Counted from the stretch's first letter, positions 1 through 8,146 are shown. The stretch: 64,000 nucleotides of DNA from CAHJXG01 sp964235485 (GCA_964235485.1 CAXSAZ010000005.1:1-64000); one strand, 5' to 3'. Made by a program: numbers and translations. The notes: generated by a model from the sequence alone, not told the origin.

Positions 1-417
1 ACTGGCGACGTGGCGCTGCGCAACCCGGATGGCACGCTGACCTACGTGGGCCGGGTGGACGACGTGTTCAAATCGAGCGGCTACCGCATCAGCCCGTTCG
101 AGCTGGAAAGCGTGCTGATCGAGCATGAGGCGGTGGCGGAAGCCGCGGTGGTCCCCTCCCCCGACCCGACGCGGACGGCGCTGCCCAAGGCGTTCGTGCT
201 GCTGGCGGCGGGGTTTGAGCCGGACGCGGCGACGGCGCGGAGCATTTTTGCGCATCTGCGGGCGCGGTTGGCGCCGTACAAGCGAATTACCCGCCTGGAA
301 TTTGCAGACCTCCCAAAGACGATCTCGGGTAAGATCCGTAGGGTAGAGCTGCGACGGTTAGAGACTGGACGGCGGGCGAGTGGGACGAACGGGACAACAG
401 AGTTTTTGGAAGAGTAG
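1..417 (+). CDS. AMP-dependent acyl-CoA synthetase, C-terminal part (5' end outside window)
   Basis: The reading frame is open from the first base, so the gene begins upstream of the window. The visible 138 residues are the small C-terminal domain of the ANL superfamily, which activates a carboxylic acid as acyl-AMP and transfers it to CoA. Seen directly: a TGD motif at the very start, then YVGRVDDVFKSSGYRISPFE, the hinge and A8-type segment, and a terminal TISGKIRR whose lysine is the conserved adenylation-domain lysine. The substrate cannot be told from this piece; acetyl-, propionyl- and medium-chain acyl-CoA synthetases share these motifs. The stop is followed within about 50 bases by a toxin-antitoxin pair unrelated in function. 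Confidence 0.9.
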   Translation, partial: TGDVALRNPDGTLTYVGRVDDVFKSSGYRISPFELESVLIEHEAVAEAAVVPSPDPTRTALPKAFVLLAAGFEPDAATARSIFAHLRARLAPYKRITRLEFADLPKTISGKIRRVELRRLETGRRASGTNGTTEFLEE

Positions 418-470
418 GATTTAGGTGTGTTATGATTGTCAAAAGTAACGCCTCTGGAGCGGCCGTTCCG

Positions 471-755
471 ATGCCACCCTTATCGACTGCAAGCGTCAAG
501 CTTGACCCCGAAACAAAGGTCCGCGTGCAGCAGCTTGCGAGAGCACAGCGGCGGACGGCGCATTGGATCATGCGGGAAGCCATCGAGCAGTACGTCGAGC
601 GTGAGGAGGCACGGGAGCGTCTACGGCAGGATGCGCTGGCGGCCTGGGCCGACTATCAGGCAACCGGAAAGCATGTGACGGCGAAGGAGGCCGACGCTTG
701 GCTTGCGGAGCTGGAAGCGGGCAAGGACGTTGATCCTCCTGAATGCCACGGCTGA
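471..755 (+). CDS. CopG/ParD-like ribbon-helix-helix antitoxin
   Basis: This is a 94-residue protein from the ATG at 471. A GGAG lies about 11 bases upstream; an in-frame ATG at 432 would add 13 unconserved residues. The N-terminal strand-helix-helix (SVKLDPETKVRVQQLARAQ) is typical of ribbon-helix-helix DNA-binding antitoxins, and the acidic C-terminal half with an EADAWLAELEAG-type segment is usual in ParD-like antitoxins that bind a ParE/RelE toxin. The downstream toxin gene starts inside the last codons (ATG at 743), which is the normal antitoxin-first, overlapping arrangement. It presumably autorepresses its own promoter. The toxin partner is frameshifted, so this antitoxin is probably an orphan. 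Confidence 0.85.
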   Translation: MPPLSTASVKLDPETKVRVQQLARAQRRTAHWIMREAIEQYVEREEARERLRQDALAAWADYQATGKHVTAKEADAWLAELEAGKDVDPPECHG

Positions 756-1035
756 TCTGGACGCCCGCCGCGTTGCGCGACGTGGCCCGGCTGCCCGCTT
801 TTCTTGCTCCGAAAAACCCGGATGCAGCCCGGCGCGCCGTGGCCGCGATCCGGCAAGGCGTGAAGCTGCTGCGTGACCACCCAGAAGCGGGACGGCCGCT
901 TGAAGCCGCGCCGGCCGAGTTCCAGGAGTGGCCGGTCGGGTCGGCTCAGGTGGTTACGTCGCGCTTTACCACTTCGACGGCGCGGAGGTGGTCATCGTCG
1001 CGGTTCGGCATGGCCGTGAGTTGGGTCACGACTGA
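743..1035 (+). pseudogene. ParE/RelE-family toxin, frameshifted
   Basis: The first part reads as a ParE-type toxin (MPRLIWTPAALRDVARLPAF, then AARRAVAAIRQGVKLL and a GRPLE turn) up to EFQEWPV near base 938. From there the original frame becomes nonsense, while the next frame gives the expected family ending GGYVALYHFDGAEVVIVAVR followed by HGRELGHD and a stop at 1033-1035. One lost base around 936-943 explains the break. Members of this family usually have about 95 residues, as the repaired frame would. Without repair the reading continues to 1204 as an unrelated tail. ParE toxins of this type act on DNA gyrase or mRNA; this copy is probably inactive. Confidence 0.8.
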
Positions 1036-1084
1036 CGAGAGTCACGAACCCGCCCGTACGGTCCAGCTTCCTCAGATTATCGAG

Positions 1085-1124
1085 TTCCCCGCCGCTCGCC
1101 CCGCCAGCACCGCATCAATCCCAT
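1085..1124. repeat. 40-bp direct repeat, left copy
   Basis: This stretch matches bases 1873-1912 at 39 of 40 positions, in the same orientation. The right copy is the 3' end of a 2-hydroxyacid dehydrogenase gene. Here the same residues (GIDAVLAGRAAGN on the minus strand) stand alone without the rest of the gene. The two copies bracket the DUF433/PIN module. Confidence 0.85.
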
Positions 1125-1144
1125 TTCGGCCGTTATGGTTCCAG

Positions 1145-1497
1145 CTACGACCCCCTGGCCCGTCGTCGCAGCACCGGACGCGGCAGGTCGATCTCCTGAT
1201 ATGATCCTGGGATTGCTGCATCGACTGCGGCCTTGATCGCTGGGATATGGTCCTTGACGACCGGCCATGCCGGGCTGGACAGGACAATCAGCGCCAGTTG
1301 CCGGCCAGGTTCTGCTGATACCGAATGCACCGATCAGTTGTCAGCATGATCTCGAAGCCAACCCGCTCCGCCGCGGAAAGCAGTTCGCCGTTGCTCAGGC
1401 CTGACCAGCCTTCATCCTCGGTGGTCCAAACCGTGCAACCCGCCAGATGCCGCCGGACGCCCCAAGGTACGTTCTTATCGAGCAGGACTAAGGGCAC
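1145..1497 (-). pseudogene. PIN-like toxin (DUF5615 type), frameshifted
   Basis: From the ATG at 1497 the minus strand reads MPLVLLDKNVPWGVRRHLAG and continues to IMLTTDRCIRYQQNLAG, a pattern typical of DUF5615 PIN-like proteins with conserved acidic residues (DKN, TTD). The frame then ends at 1288. The adjacent frame continues the family pattern (RQLALIVLSSPAWPVVKDHI, later SYQEIDLPRPVLRRR) to a stop at 1145. The break lies at about 1300-1306. The expected coding order would need GGCCGGCC where one GGCC is present, so loss of a 4-base repeat unit is the simplest reading. The gene overlaps the upstream DUF433 gene by 23 bases, as in other DUF433/DUF5615 pairs. Probably inactive. Confidence 0.75.
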
Positions 1498-1705
1498 GCT
1501 GCCGTTTGGCGTATTGGTAAATGGCGAGTAGGTCGTCCGGCGAGGTGTGGAGCTGGTAATTGCTCACCACGTCCTGGGCAGACTCCCCCAAATCCATATT
1601 CTCGACAACCAGATCGGCCGGCATACGCGGGTCTTCGTACAGTGCTGGAACGCCGGAGATGAACCCTGGGCGGGAGATCACAAGCGGGCAGCCTGACCAA
1701 TCCAT
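1475..1705 (-). CDS. DUF433 family protein (antitoxin-like)
   Basis: This 76-residue protein shows the DUF433 pattern: a short beta-hairpin start (CPLVISRPGFISGVPALYED), a helix-turn-helix-like middle with LVVENMDLGESAQDVVSNY, and a C-terminal helix DDLLAIYQYAKRQ. DUF433 proteins are commonly encoded just upstream of a PIN-domain DUF5615 partner and are thought to act as the antitoxin or DNA-binding half of the pair. That arrangement is present here, with a 23-base overlap. The gene itself is intact although the partner is frameshifted. The function is inferred from family and context only. Confidence 0.8.
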   Translation of the reverse strand: MDWSGCPLVISRPGFISGVPALYEDPRMPADLVVENMDLGESAQDVVSNYQLHTSPDDLLAIYQYAKRQRALSPAR

Positions 1706-1859
1706 CGCGAGCCTACAGGAAGGAACTCATATCAAATAAAGGGCAGCTTGGCTGGCGCAAGGCGTGCTCCGCCGTCTCAGCTTCAGAGCGGGCCGTCCGA
1801 CCCCGGCCAACTCCGGTTGTCCATTCTCTGCCATACAGGTTCCAATCTCAAACCCACCT

Positions 1860-2822
1860 CTACCCCACCAAATTCCCCGCCGCCCGCCCCGCCAGCACCG
1901 CATCAATCCCATCCAGCACCAGATACCCCATCGCATCCCGCGCCTCGACCGTGTTGCTGCCCAAATGCGGCAGCAACACCACGTTCTCCAGCGCCAGTAA
2001 CCCCGCCGCCACGTTCGGCTCGTTGTTGTAAACATCCAGCCCCGCCGCCGCGACCTGGCCGGACTGCAACGCCGCGATCAGGGCGTCGTCGTCGATCAGC
2101 GTGCCGCGGGCGGCGTTGGCCACCACGGCGCCGGGCGGCAGGCGCGCGATCCGCTCGGCGTTCAGCCAATGCCGCGTCGCCTCCCCGCCCGGCGCGTGCA
2201 GCGACAGCACGTCGCACACCGGCAGGAAGCTGTCGTCGCTGTCATGGAAAATCGCCCCCTGCTCCAACTCGGGCGGCAGCCGGGCATGGCCGCGGTAATG
2301 CACCGCCATGCCGAAGCCGCGCGCCATGGGCACCAGCTCGCGCCCGATGCGGCCCATGCCGAAGATGCCCAGCCGCCGCCCGGACACGCCGGTGCCCAGC
2401 AATTGCGTCGGCGCCCAGCCCTTCCACTGGCCCGACCGCACCAGGCGCTCCCCTTCCCCGGCGCGGCGTGCGGCGGCCAGGATCAGCAGCATGGCGCACT
2501 CGGCAGTGGCGACGCTCAGCACGTTCGGGGTGTGCACCACGGCGATGCCGCGATCCCGGGCCGCAGCCAAGTCGATGTGGTCGAAGCCCACGCTGAACGT
2601 GCCGATCACCCGCACGGTGTCGGGCAGGGCACGGATGACGGAGGCGTCGAGCCGCTCCGCCGGGCAGCACAGCACGGCGCTGGCGCCCGTGGCGCGCGCC
2701 AGGATGTCGGCGCCCGTCACCGGCGCGTCGGTGGCGTTCAGCCGCGCCTCGTAGTCGCGGGACGCGCGGGCCTCGACCGCGGGCGGCAGGCGCCGGGTCA
2801 CCAGCAGGACGGGCTTGGCCAT
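1860..2822 (-). CDS. D-2-hydroxyacid dehydrogenase (glyoxylate/hydroxypyruvate reductase type)
   Basis: This 320-residue NAD(P)-dependent reductase interconverts 2-oxoacids and D-2-hydroxyacids in the cytoplasm. Visible features are the substrate-binding N-terminal half, the Rossmann motif GMGRIG at residues 155-160, the catalytic arginine R239 in NAARG, the glutamate E268 in NEP, and the general acid H286 in PHLGS. The start at 2822 gives MAKPVLLVTRR, matching the beginning of its paralogue. The longer frame upstream is a shadow of that paralogue. It starts 5 bases after the paralogue's stop, so the two form an operon. The true substrate is unknown. Its last 40 coding bases are duplicated at 1085-1124. 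Confidence 0.92.
   Translation of the reverse strand: MAKPVLLVTRRLPPAVEARASRDYEARLNATDAPVTGADILARATGASAVLCCPAERLDASVIRALPDTVRVIGTFSVGFDHIDLAAARDRGIAVVHTPNVLSVATAECAMLLILAAARRAGEGERLVRSGQWKGWAPTQLLGTGVSGRRLGIFGMGRIGRELVPMARGFGMAVHYRGHARLPPELEQGAIFHDSDDSFLPVCDVLSLHAPGGEATRHWLNAERIARLPPGAVVANAARGTLIDDDALIAALQSGQVAAAGLDVYNNEPNVAAGLLALENVVLLPHLGSNTVEARDAMGYLVLDGIDAVLAGRAAGNLVG
1873..1912. repeat. 40-bp direct repeat, right copy
   Basis: This is the second copy of the repeat at 1085-1124 (39/40 identical, the only difference being T versus C at the twelfth base). It lies inside the last codons of the 2-hydroxyacid dehydrogenase gene, so it is the ancestral copy. The interval between the copies is 748 bases. 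Confidence 0.85.
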
Positions 2823-2827
2823 GGGGG

Positions 2828-3796
2828 TCAATTCCACAACGGGTCGATGGCGGGGTTGCCGGCCAGCACGGCCTCGATGTTGTCGAGCGCCCGGAACCCC
2901 ATGGCGTTGCGCGTTTCCGCCGTGGCGCTGCCCATGTGCGGGGTCAGGAACACGTTGGGCAACGCCGCGAGCCTCGTGTCGAAATCCGGCTCCTTGCGGA
3001 ACACGTCGAGGCCGGCGGCGGCCAGTTGGCCGGATTGCAGCGCGTCGATCAGCGCGTCCTCGTCCACCAAGGAGCCGCGGGCGGCGTTCACCAGCACGGT
3101 GCCGCGCGGCAGCAGCCCGATGGTCTCGGCGTTCATCAGCTTGTCCGTCGCCGTCCCGCCCGGCGCGTGCAGCGACACGATCTGGCAGCGCGGCAGCAAC
3201 TCGCGCAAGCTGGGCACGTACTCCGCGCCATGCTCCAGTTCGGGCGCCGCACGGGCCGTGTCGGTGTAGAGCACGCGCATGTTGAAGCCCCGGGCGCGTT
3301 GCGCCATCGCCCGGCCGATGCGCCCGAAGCCGACGATCCCGATGGTCTTGCCGCTGGCCTGGATGCCCAGCATCTCGCGCATCCCGAAGCTGCGACGCCA
3401 GCCGGCGCGCATCACCTCCGTATGCTCCCAGGCGCGGCGGCAGGCGCAGAGCAGCAGCATGAAGGCGAGGTCGGCGGTGCAGTCGGTCAGCACCTCGGGC
3501 GTGTTGGTGACGACGAGGCCCCGCGCTTTGGCCGCCACCACGTCGATGTGGTCGAAGCCCACGCTGCACGTCGCGGCGACGCGGACGGTGGGCGGCAGGC
3601 GGGCGATCAGGTCGGCGTTGAGCTTGAGGTTACTGCTGAAGAACAGCGCCTCCGCCTTGTGGCCGGCGAGCGCCTGCACCACCGCGTCCGGTGGCATGTC
3701 GGCGCCGTCGGACAGCAGGGCGTCGAACTCGCGGCTGGCGCGGTCGGTCACGGCCGGCGGCACGGGCCGCGCGACAACCAGGCGATGCTTGGCCAT
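2828..3796 (-). CDS. D-2-hydroxyacid dehydrogenase, paralogue
   Basis: This 322-residue protein has the same architecture as its neighbour: GFGRIG at residues 156-161, R240 in NAARG, E269 in KEP and H287 in PHMGS. The ATG at 3796 has a GGAGGA ribosome site 7 bases upstream. The in-frame TTG 15 bases earlier would put that ribosome site inside the gene, so it is rejected. It is the first gene of a two-gene leftward operon and is divergent from the hydantoinase operon, with about 75 bases between. The side-by-side paralogues suggest a tandem duplication followed by divergence, perhaps with different substrate ranges. Confidence 0.92.
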   Translation of the reverse strand: MAKHRLVVARPVPPAVTDRASREFDALLSDGADMPPDAVVQALAGHKAEALFFSSNLKLNADLIARLPPTVRVAATCSVGFDHIDVVAAKARGLVVTNTPEVLTDCTADLAFMLLLCACRRAWEHTEVMRAGWRRSFGMREMLGIQASGKTIGIVGFGRIGRAMAQRARGFNMRVLYTDTARAAPELEHGAEYVPSLRELLPRCQIVSLHAPGGTATDKLMNAETIGLLPRGTVLVNAARGSLVDEDALIDALQSGQLAAAGLDVFRKEPDFDTRLAALPNVFLTPHMGSATAETRNAMGFRALDNIEAVLAGNPAIDPLWN

Positions 3797-3870
3797 GGAT
3801 GCTTCCTCCAATCCTTTGCGCCACCATGCCCGGGCTTGCCGCCATGCGAAAGGGGCGGCACCCTGGCGCC

Positions 3871-5952
3871 ATGCAGAACGGACCCACCCAGGCGCGGCTC
3901 GCCGTCGATATCGGCGGCACCTTCACCGATTTGGCGTTGGAGCATGGCGGCGGGCGGCGCACGGCCAAGGTCCTGACCACCGGAACGGAGCCGGAGCGCG
4001 GGGTGCTGGAAGGCACGGCCGCCATCCTGCGCGGCGCCGGGCTGACGCCCGCGGATGTCGGCATCCTGGTGCACGGCACGACGCTTGCGACCAACGCCAT
4101 CATCGAACGTAAGGGCGCGCGGACCGCGCTGGTCACGACGCAGGGCTTTCGGGATGTGCTCGCCCTGGGCAACGAGAGCCGCTACGACCAATATGACCTC
4201 AACATTACCCTGCCGGACCCGCTGGTGCCGCGCCACCTGCGCTTGCCGGTGCCGGAACGGCTGGACAACACGGGCGCCGTGCTGCTGCGGCTCGACGAGG
4301 CCGCGGTGGAAGGCTTGGTCCCGGTGCTGCGGCGGGAAGCGGTGCAGAGCGTCGCGGTCGGCTTCCTGCACAGCTTCGTCAACCCGGCGCATGAGCGCCG
4401 GGTGCGCGACATCCTGAACCTCGCTTTGCCGGACCTCCCGGTGTCGCTGTCCTCCGAGGTGTCGCCAGAGATGCGGGAATGGGAGCGGTTCAGCACCGCC
4501 GCCGCCAACGCCTACGTGCAGCCGATGATCGCGGGCTACCTGGGCCGGCTGCAGGCCGGGCTGCGGGAGATGGGGCTGCGCGCGCCGGTGTTCCTGATGC
4601 TGTCGGGCGGCGGGCTGACCACCATTGAGACCGCTTGCCGCTTCCCGATCCGCCTGGTGGAAAGCGGCCCGGCCGGCGGCGCGATCTTCGCCGCCGACAT
4701 CGCCCGGCAATGCGGCCTCCACCAGGTGCTGAGCTTCGACATGGGCGGCACCACGGCCAAGGTGTGCCTGATCGACGACGGCCAGCCGCAATCGTCCCGC
4801 ACCTTCGAGGTGGCGCGGGTCGGGCGTTTCAAGCGCGGCTCGGGCCTGCCGCTGCGCATCCCGGTGATCGAGATGGTGGAGATCGGCGCGGGGGGCGGCA
4901 GCATCGCGCATGTGGACGCGCTGGGCCTGATCGCGGTGGGGCCGGAAAGCGCCGGGGCGGAGCCGGGGCCGGCCTGCTACGGCCGCGGCGGGGACCGCCC
5001 GGCGGTGACGGACGCGAACCTCCTGCTGGGCCGCTACGACCCCGAACGCTTCGCGGGCGGCGCGATGCGGCTGCATACCGATGCTGCGGAGACTGCGATG
5101 CGCGCCGCGGTGGGCACGCCGCTCGGCATCAAGGCGGAGATGGCCGCGCTGGGCGTGGTCGAGATGGTGGACGAGAACATGGCCAACGCCGCCCGCGTCC
5201 ATGCGGTCGAGAGCGGCAAGACCTATGCCGGGCGCACCCTGATCGCCTTTGGCGGCGGCGGCCCGGTCCATGCGTGCCGGGTGGCGGAGAAGGTGGGCAT
5301 CAACCGCGTGCTGGTGCCGAGCGGCGCTGGCGTCGGCAGCGCCATCGGCTTCCTGCGCGCCCCGGTGGGCTACGAGGTCGTGCGCAGCCTGTATGGGCGC
5401 CTCGGCCGGTTCGACGCCGCGGCCGTGGATGCCTTGCTGTCCGACATGGCACGGGAAGCGGAAACCGTCGTCGCGCTGGGCGGTTTCGGCGCCCCCACCC
5501 GGCAAACGCGCATCGCCTACATGCGCTACGTCGGCCAGGGGCATGAAATCCCCGTGGCGCTGCCGCCGGGCCGGCTGGGCGAGGCCGAGGTCGCCGGGCT
5601 GCGCAACGCCTTCGACGCCGAGTATGCCCGGTTCTACGACCGCCCGGTGCCGGGATCGGACGTGGAGGTGATGAGCTACGCCGTGACCGTCGCGACCATG
5701 CCGGACGCGGCGCCGGCCGCGACCGCCGCGGCGGCAGTGCCCGGCAGCACGCGGACCCAGCAGGTGCGGGACACGGCGACGGGCGAAGTGAGCGGTTGGA
5801 CCGTGCACGACCGCGCCTCGCTCGCCATGAGCCAAAGCGTGCCCGGCCCGGCGATCATCGCCGAGGACGAAACCAGCACCCTCGTCGGCCCCGGCTGGCG
5901 CGCGACGGTGGATGGGCGCGGCTACCTCGATCTGATGCGGGAGGACGCATGA
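3871..5952 (+). CDS. hyuA: Hydantoinase/oxoprolinase subunit A family protein
   Basis: This 693-residue protein is of the HyuA/5-oxoprolinase/acetone-carboxylase family, which uses ATP to open cyclic amides or to activate related substrates together with a B subunit. The N-terminal actin-like ATPase motif is clear (ARLAVDIGGTFTDLALE), as are HGTTLATNAIIERKG, a second phosphate motif (LSFDMGGTTAKVCLIDDG) and a glycine-rich IGAGGGSIAHVD. The ATG at 3871 places the ATPase motif at residue 9. In-frame ATGs at 3826 and 3844 exist, but no good ribosome site supports any of them. The stop overlaps the B subunit start (ATGA). The exact substrate (hydantoin, 5-oxoproline or other) cannot be decided. 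Confidence 0.88.
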   Translation: MQNGPTQARLAVDIGGTFTDLALEHGGGRRTAKVLTTGTEPERGVLEGTAAILRGAGLTPADVGILVHGTTLATNAIIERKGARTALVTTQGFRDVLALGNESRYDQYDLNITLPDPLVPRHLRLPVPERLDNTGAVLLRLDEAAVEGLVPVLRREAVQSVAVGFLHSFVNPAHERRVRDILNLALPDLPVSLSSEVSPEMREWERFSTAAANAYVQPMIAGYLGRLQAGLREMGLRAPVFLMLSGGGLTTIETACRFPIRLVESGPAGGAIFAADIARQCGLHQVLSFDMGGTTAKVCLIDDGQPQSSRTFEVARVGRFKRGSGLPLRIPVIEMVEIGAGGGSIAHVDALGLIAVGPESAGAEPGPACYGRGGDRPAVTDANLLLGRYDPERFAGGAMRLHTDAAETAMRAAVGTPLGIKAEMAALGVVEMVDENMANAARVHAVESGKTYAGRTLIAFGGGGPVHACRVAEKVGINRVLVPSGAGVGSAIGFLRAPVGYEVVRSLYGRLGRFDAAAVDALLSDMAREAETVVALGGFGAPTRQTRIAYMRYVGQGHEIPVALPPGRLGEAEVAGLRNAFDAEYARFYDRPVPGSDVEVMSYAVTVATMPDAAPAATAAAAVPGSTRTQQVRDTATGEVSGWTVHDRASLAMSQSVPGPAIIAEDETSTLVGPGWRATVDGRGYLDLMREDA

Positions 5953-7592
5953 CGGTAATCACGTCGCCATTAGAGCAAATTCAGCGCCAGGTGATGTGGA
6001 ACCGGCTGCTGGCGGTGGTGGAGGAGCAGGCGCAGACCATGATCCGCACCGCCTTCAGCACCACGGTGCGGGAAGCGGGCGACCTGTCCGCTGGCATCTT
6101 CGACCTGCAAGGCCGGATGCTGGCGCAGGCGGTGACGGGCACGCCGGGCCACGTCAACAGCATGATGGAAAGCGTCGGCCACTTCCTGCGCAAGTTCCCG
6201 GCCGACACGCTGCGGCCCGGCGACCACCTGATCACCAACGACCCATGGCTCGGCACCGGGCACCTGCATGACCTGACGGTGGTGACGCCGGCGTTCCACG
6301 GCGGCACGCTCGTTGCCCTGTTCGCCAACACGGCGCACGTCATCGACGTGGGCGGCCTCGGCATGGGGCCGGACGGGCGGTCGGTGTTCGAGGAAGGGCT
6401 GTATATCCCCATCGTCAAGTGCTTCGAGGCGGGGCGGCCCAACGAGACGTTCTTCGATTTCCTGCGCGCCGGCACCCGGCTGCCGGTGGAACTGGAAGGC
6501 GACGTGTACTCTCTCTGTGCCTGCAACGACGCCGGGGCGCGGCGGCTGGTGCAGATGATGGACGAGTTCGCGCTGGACAGCATCGACCCGCTGGCCGCCT
6601 TCATCCTGGACAGCAGCCGCCGCGCGACGCTGGCCGAGATCGCCAAGCTGCCGGACGGCACGTATGCCGCGGAAATCTGGTCGGACGGCTACGAGCAGCC
6701 GGTGCGCCTGGCCGCCAGCATGACAATCGGCGCGGACGCGATCACCGTCGATTTCGACGGCACCAGCGGCCTGTCCGGGCGCGGCATCAACGTGCCCGCC
6801 GCCTACACCCGCGCCTATGCCAGTTTCGGCATCAAGTGCGTGGTGGCACCCGAGATCCCCAACAACAGCGCCAGCCTCGCCCCGTTCCGCATGGTGATCC
6901 CGGAGGGCTGCATCTTGAACGCGCCGCGGCCCAGTCCCGTCGCGGTGCGGCACGTGGTGGGGCAGTTGCTGCCGGACCTGATGATGGGCTGCCTGCACGG
7001 GGCGGTGCCGGACCGGGTGACGGCGGAAGGGTCGTCCTGCCTGTGGAACCCGCCCTTGCGCGGCGGCCCCATCGTCAGCGGGCAGAACTCGCCGCTGGTG
7101 GATTTCGAGGTCATCACCTTCAACTCCGGCGGCACCGGGGCGCGGTCGGGCCAGGACGGGCTGGACGGCACGGCGTTCCCGTCCGGCGTGCGGACCATGC
7201 CGGTGGAGGCGACGGAGAACGTGGCGCCCGTGGTGTTCTGGCGCAAGGAACTGCGCCCCGGCAGCGGCGGTGCCGGGCGCACCCGCGGCGGCTTCGGCCA
7301 AGTCATGGAGATCGGCGCCAAGGGCGATGCGGAGTTCGCCTGCAACGCGGTTTTCGACCGGGTGGCCCACCCGCCGCGCGGGCGGGACGGCGGCGGGGAC
7401 GGCGCGCCCGGCGTCGTGCGACTGAAAAGCGGCGCGGCGCTCCGCACCAAGGGCTACCAGGTGATCCCCGCCGGCGACCGCCTCATCCTGGAACTGCCCG
7501 GCGGCGGCGGCATGGGTCCGCCAGAGCAGCGCGACCCGGCCCGGCACGCTCAGGACCTGCGGGATGGGCTGGTCGTGGAAGGCGCGGAGTAA
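5949..7592 (+). CDS. hyuB: Hydantoinase/oxoprolinase subunit B family protein
   Basis: This 547-residue protein is the partner of the A subunit. It carries the HyuB signature regions: REAGDLSAGIFD near the start, then TGTPGHVNSM, DPWLGTGHLHDLTVVTP, and a C-terminal RTRGGFGQVMEIG and LPGGGGMG. The start codon at 5949 overlaps the A subunit stop by four bases, so translation is probably coupled and the products equimolar. The family forms A/B complexes in the cytoplasm that hydrolyse cyclic amides with ATP. The neighbouring 2-hydroxyacid dehydrogenases and the downstream 149-residue protein may belong to the same catabolic module, but that is inference. Confidence 0.9.
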   Translation: MTVITSPLEQIQRQVMWNRLLAVVEEQAQTMIRTAFSTTVREAGDLSAGIFDLQGRMLAQAVTGTPGHVNSMMESVGHFLRKFPADTLRPGDHLITNDPWLGTGHLHDLTVVTPAFHGGTLVALFANTAHVIDVGGLGMGPDGRSVFEEGLYIPIVKCFEAGRPNETFFDFLRAGTRLPVELEGDVYSLCACNDAGARRLVQMMDEFALDSIDPLAAFILDSSRRATLAEIAKLPDGTYAAEIWSDGYEQPVRLAASMTIGADAITVDFDGTSGLSGRGINVPAAYTRAYASFGIKCVVAPEIPNNSASLAPFRMVIPEGCILNAPRPSPVAVRHVVGQLLPDLMMGCLHGAVPDRVTAEGSSCLWNPPLRGGPIVSGQNSPLVDFEVITFNSGGTGARSGQDGLDGTAFPSGVRTMPVEATENVAPVVFWRKELRPGSGGAGRTRGGFGQVMEIGAKGDAEFACNAVFDRVAHPPRGRDGGGDGAPGVVRLKSGAALRTKGYQVIPAGDRLILELPGGGGMGPPEQRDPARHAQDLRDGLVVEGAE

Positions 7593-7598
7593 GGGACC

Positions 7599-8048
7599 AT
7601 GACGATTTGGCGGGACGTGTTCATCGAAAACAACGTGGACCCGCCGGCATTGGCCTGTGACCTCGCAAACGTCTTTGGCGTGGACACGGCGCGGGTGGCG
7701 GTCTTGGCGGGCTGGCCGTGGCCCGCGTGGGTGGAAGGGTTCGAGGTCGTGGCCGAGACCTGGCCCACGCGCGGCGAAGCCCGGCTGATGGCGATGCTGT
7801 TCCTGTTCCGCGACCCGGCCGAGGTCGAGCGGGTGGAGGACCAGACCGTGGTGCAAACCTTGGCCGACAGCCTGGGCTGCGCCGTGCTGCTGCCGGACGA
7901 TGCGGACATGAACCCGTTCAACTACCTGCACTTCCGCCCAAGCGTTTCCGCGGATCGGGTCAGCCTGGACCCGGAAGGACTGGATGAACATCCAGTGCGC
8001 GTCGAGGTGTACGGCCCCGCTCCTCCCTTCGCCGAAGACGCCAAGTAG
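7599..8048 (+). CDS. Uncharacterised protein in the hydantoinase operon
   Basis: This is a 149-residue soluble protein, acidic, with several tryptophans in the first half (WRDVF, WPWPAWVEG) and no signal peptide, membrane segment or familiar motif. It starts 6 bases after the B subunit stop, so it is almost certainly cotranscribed with it. The ending EHPVRVEVYGPAPPF is compact and proline-rich. I do not recognise a family. It could be a small accessory or immunity-like protein, but only the operon position supports a link to cyclic-amide metabolism. The reading frame is clean and its codon use matches the neighbours, so I consider it a real gene. Confidence 0.75.
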   Translation: MTIWRDVFIENNVDPPALACDLANVFGVDTARVAVLAGWPWPAWVEGFEVVAETWPTRGEARLMAMLFLFRDPAEVERVEDQTVVQTLADSLGCAVLLPDDADMNPFNYLHFRPSVSADRVSLDPEGLDEHPVRVEVYGPAPPFAEDAK

Positions 8049-8146
8049 TTGCAGCTCAACGGGCACTCCGCCTACGCGCAAGGCAGCGCAAACCGAACGT
8101 GCCTTCCGTACCACCTTTCAAACAGTAGTGTGACAAACGTACAGCA

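Noticed and set aside
743..1204. Intact 153-residue toxin reading through to 1204
   Set aside because: The residues after about 65 are unrelated to the family, while the neighbouring frame carries the expected ending, so the long version is a frameshift artefact.
3796..3811. TTG start at 3811 for the second hydroxyacid dehydrogenase
   Set aside because: It would place the GGAGGA ribosome site inside the coding region; the ATG at 3796 aligns with the paralogue start.
3748..5835. Long open frame on the minus strand opposite hyuA (about 695 codons)
   Set aside because: It is rich in His, Arg, Gln and Ala with no recognisable motif and lies exactly antisense to a clear hydantoinase gene; such frames are common in GC-rich DNA.
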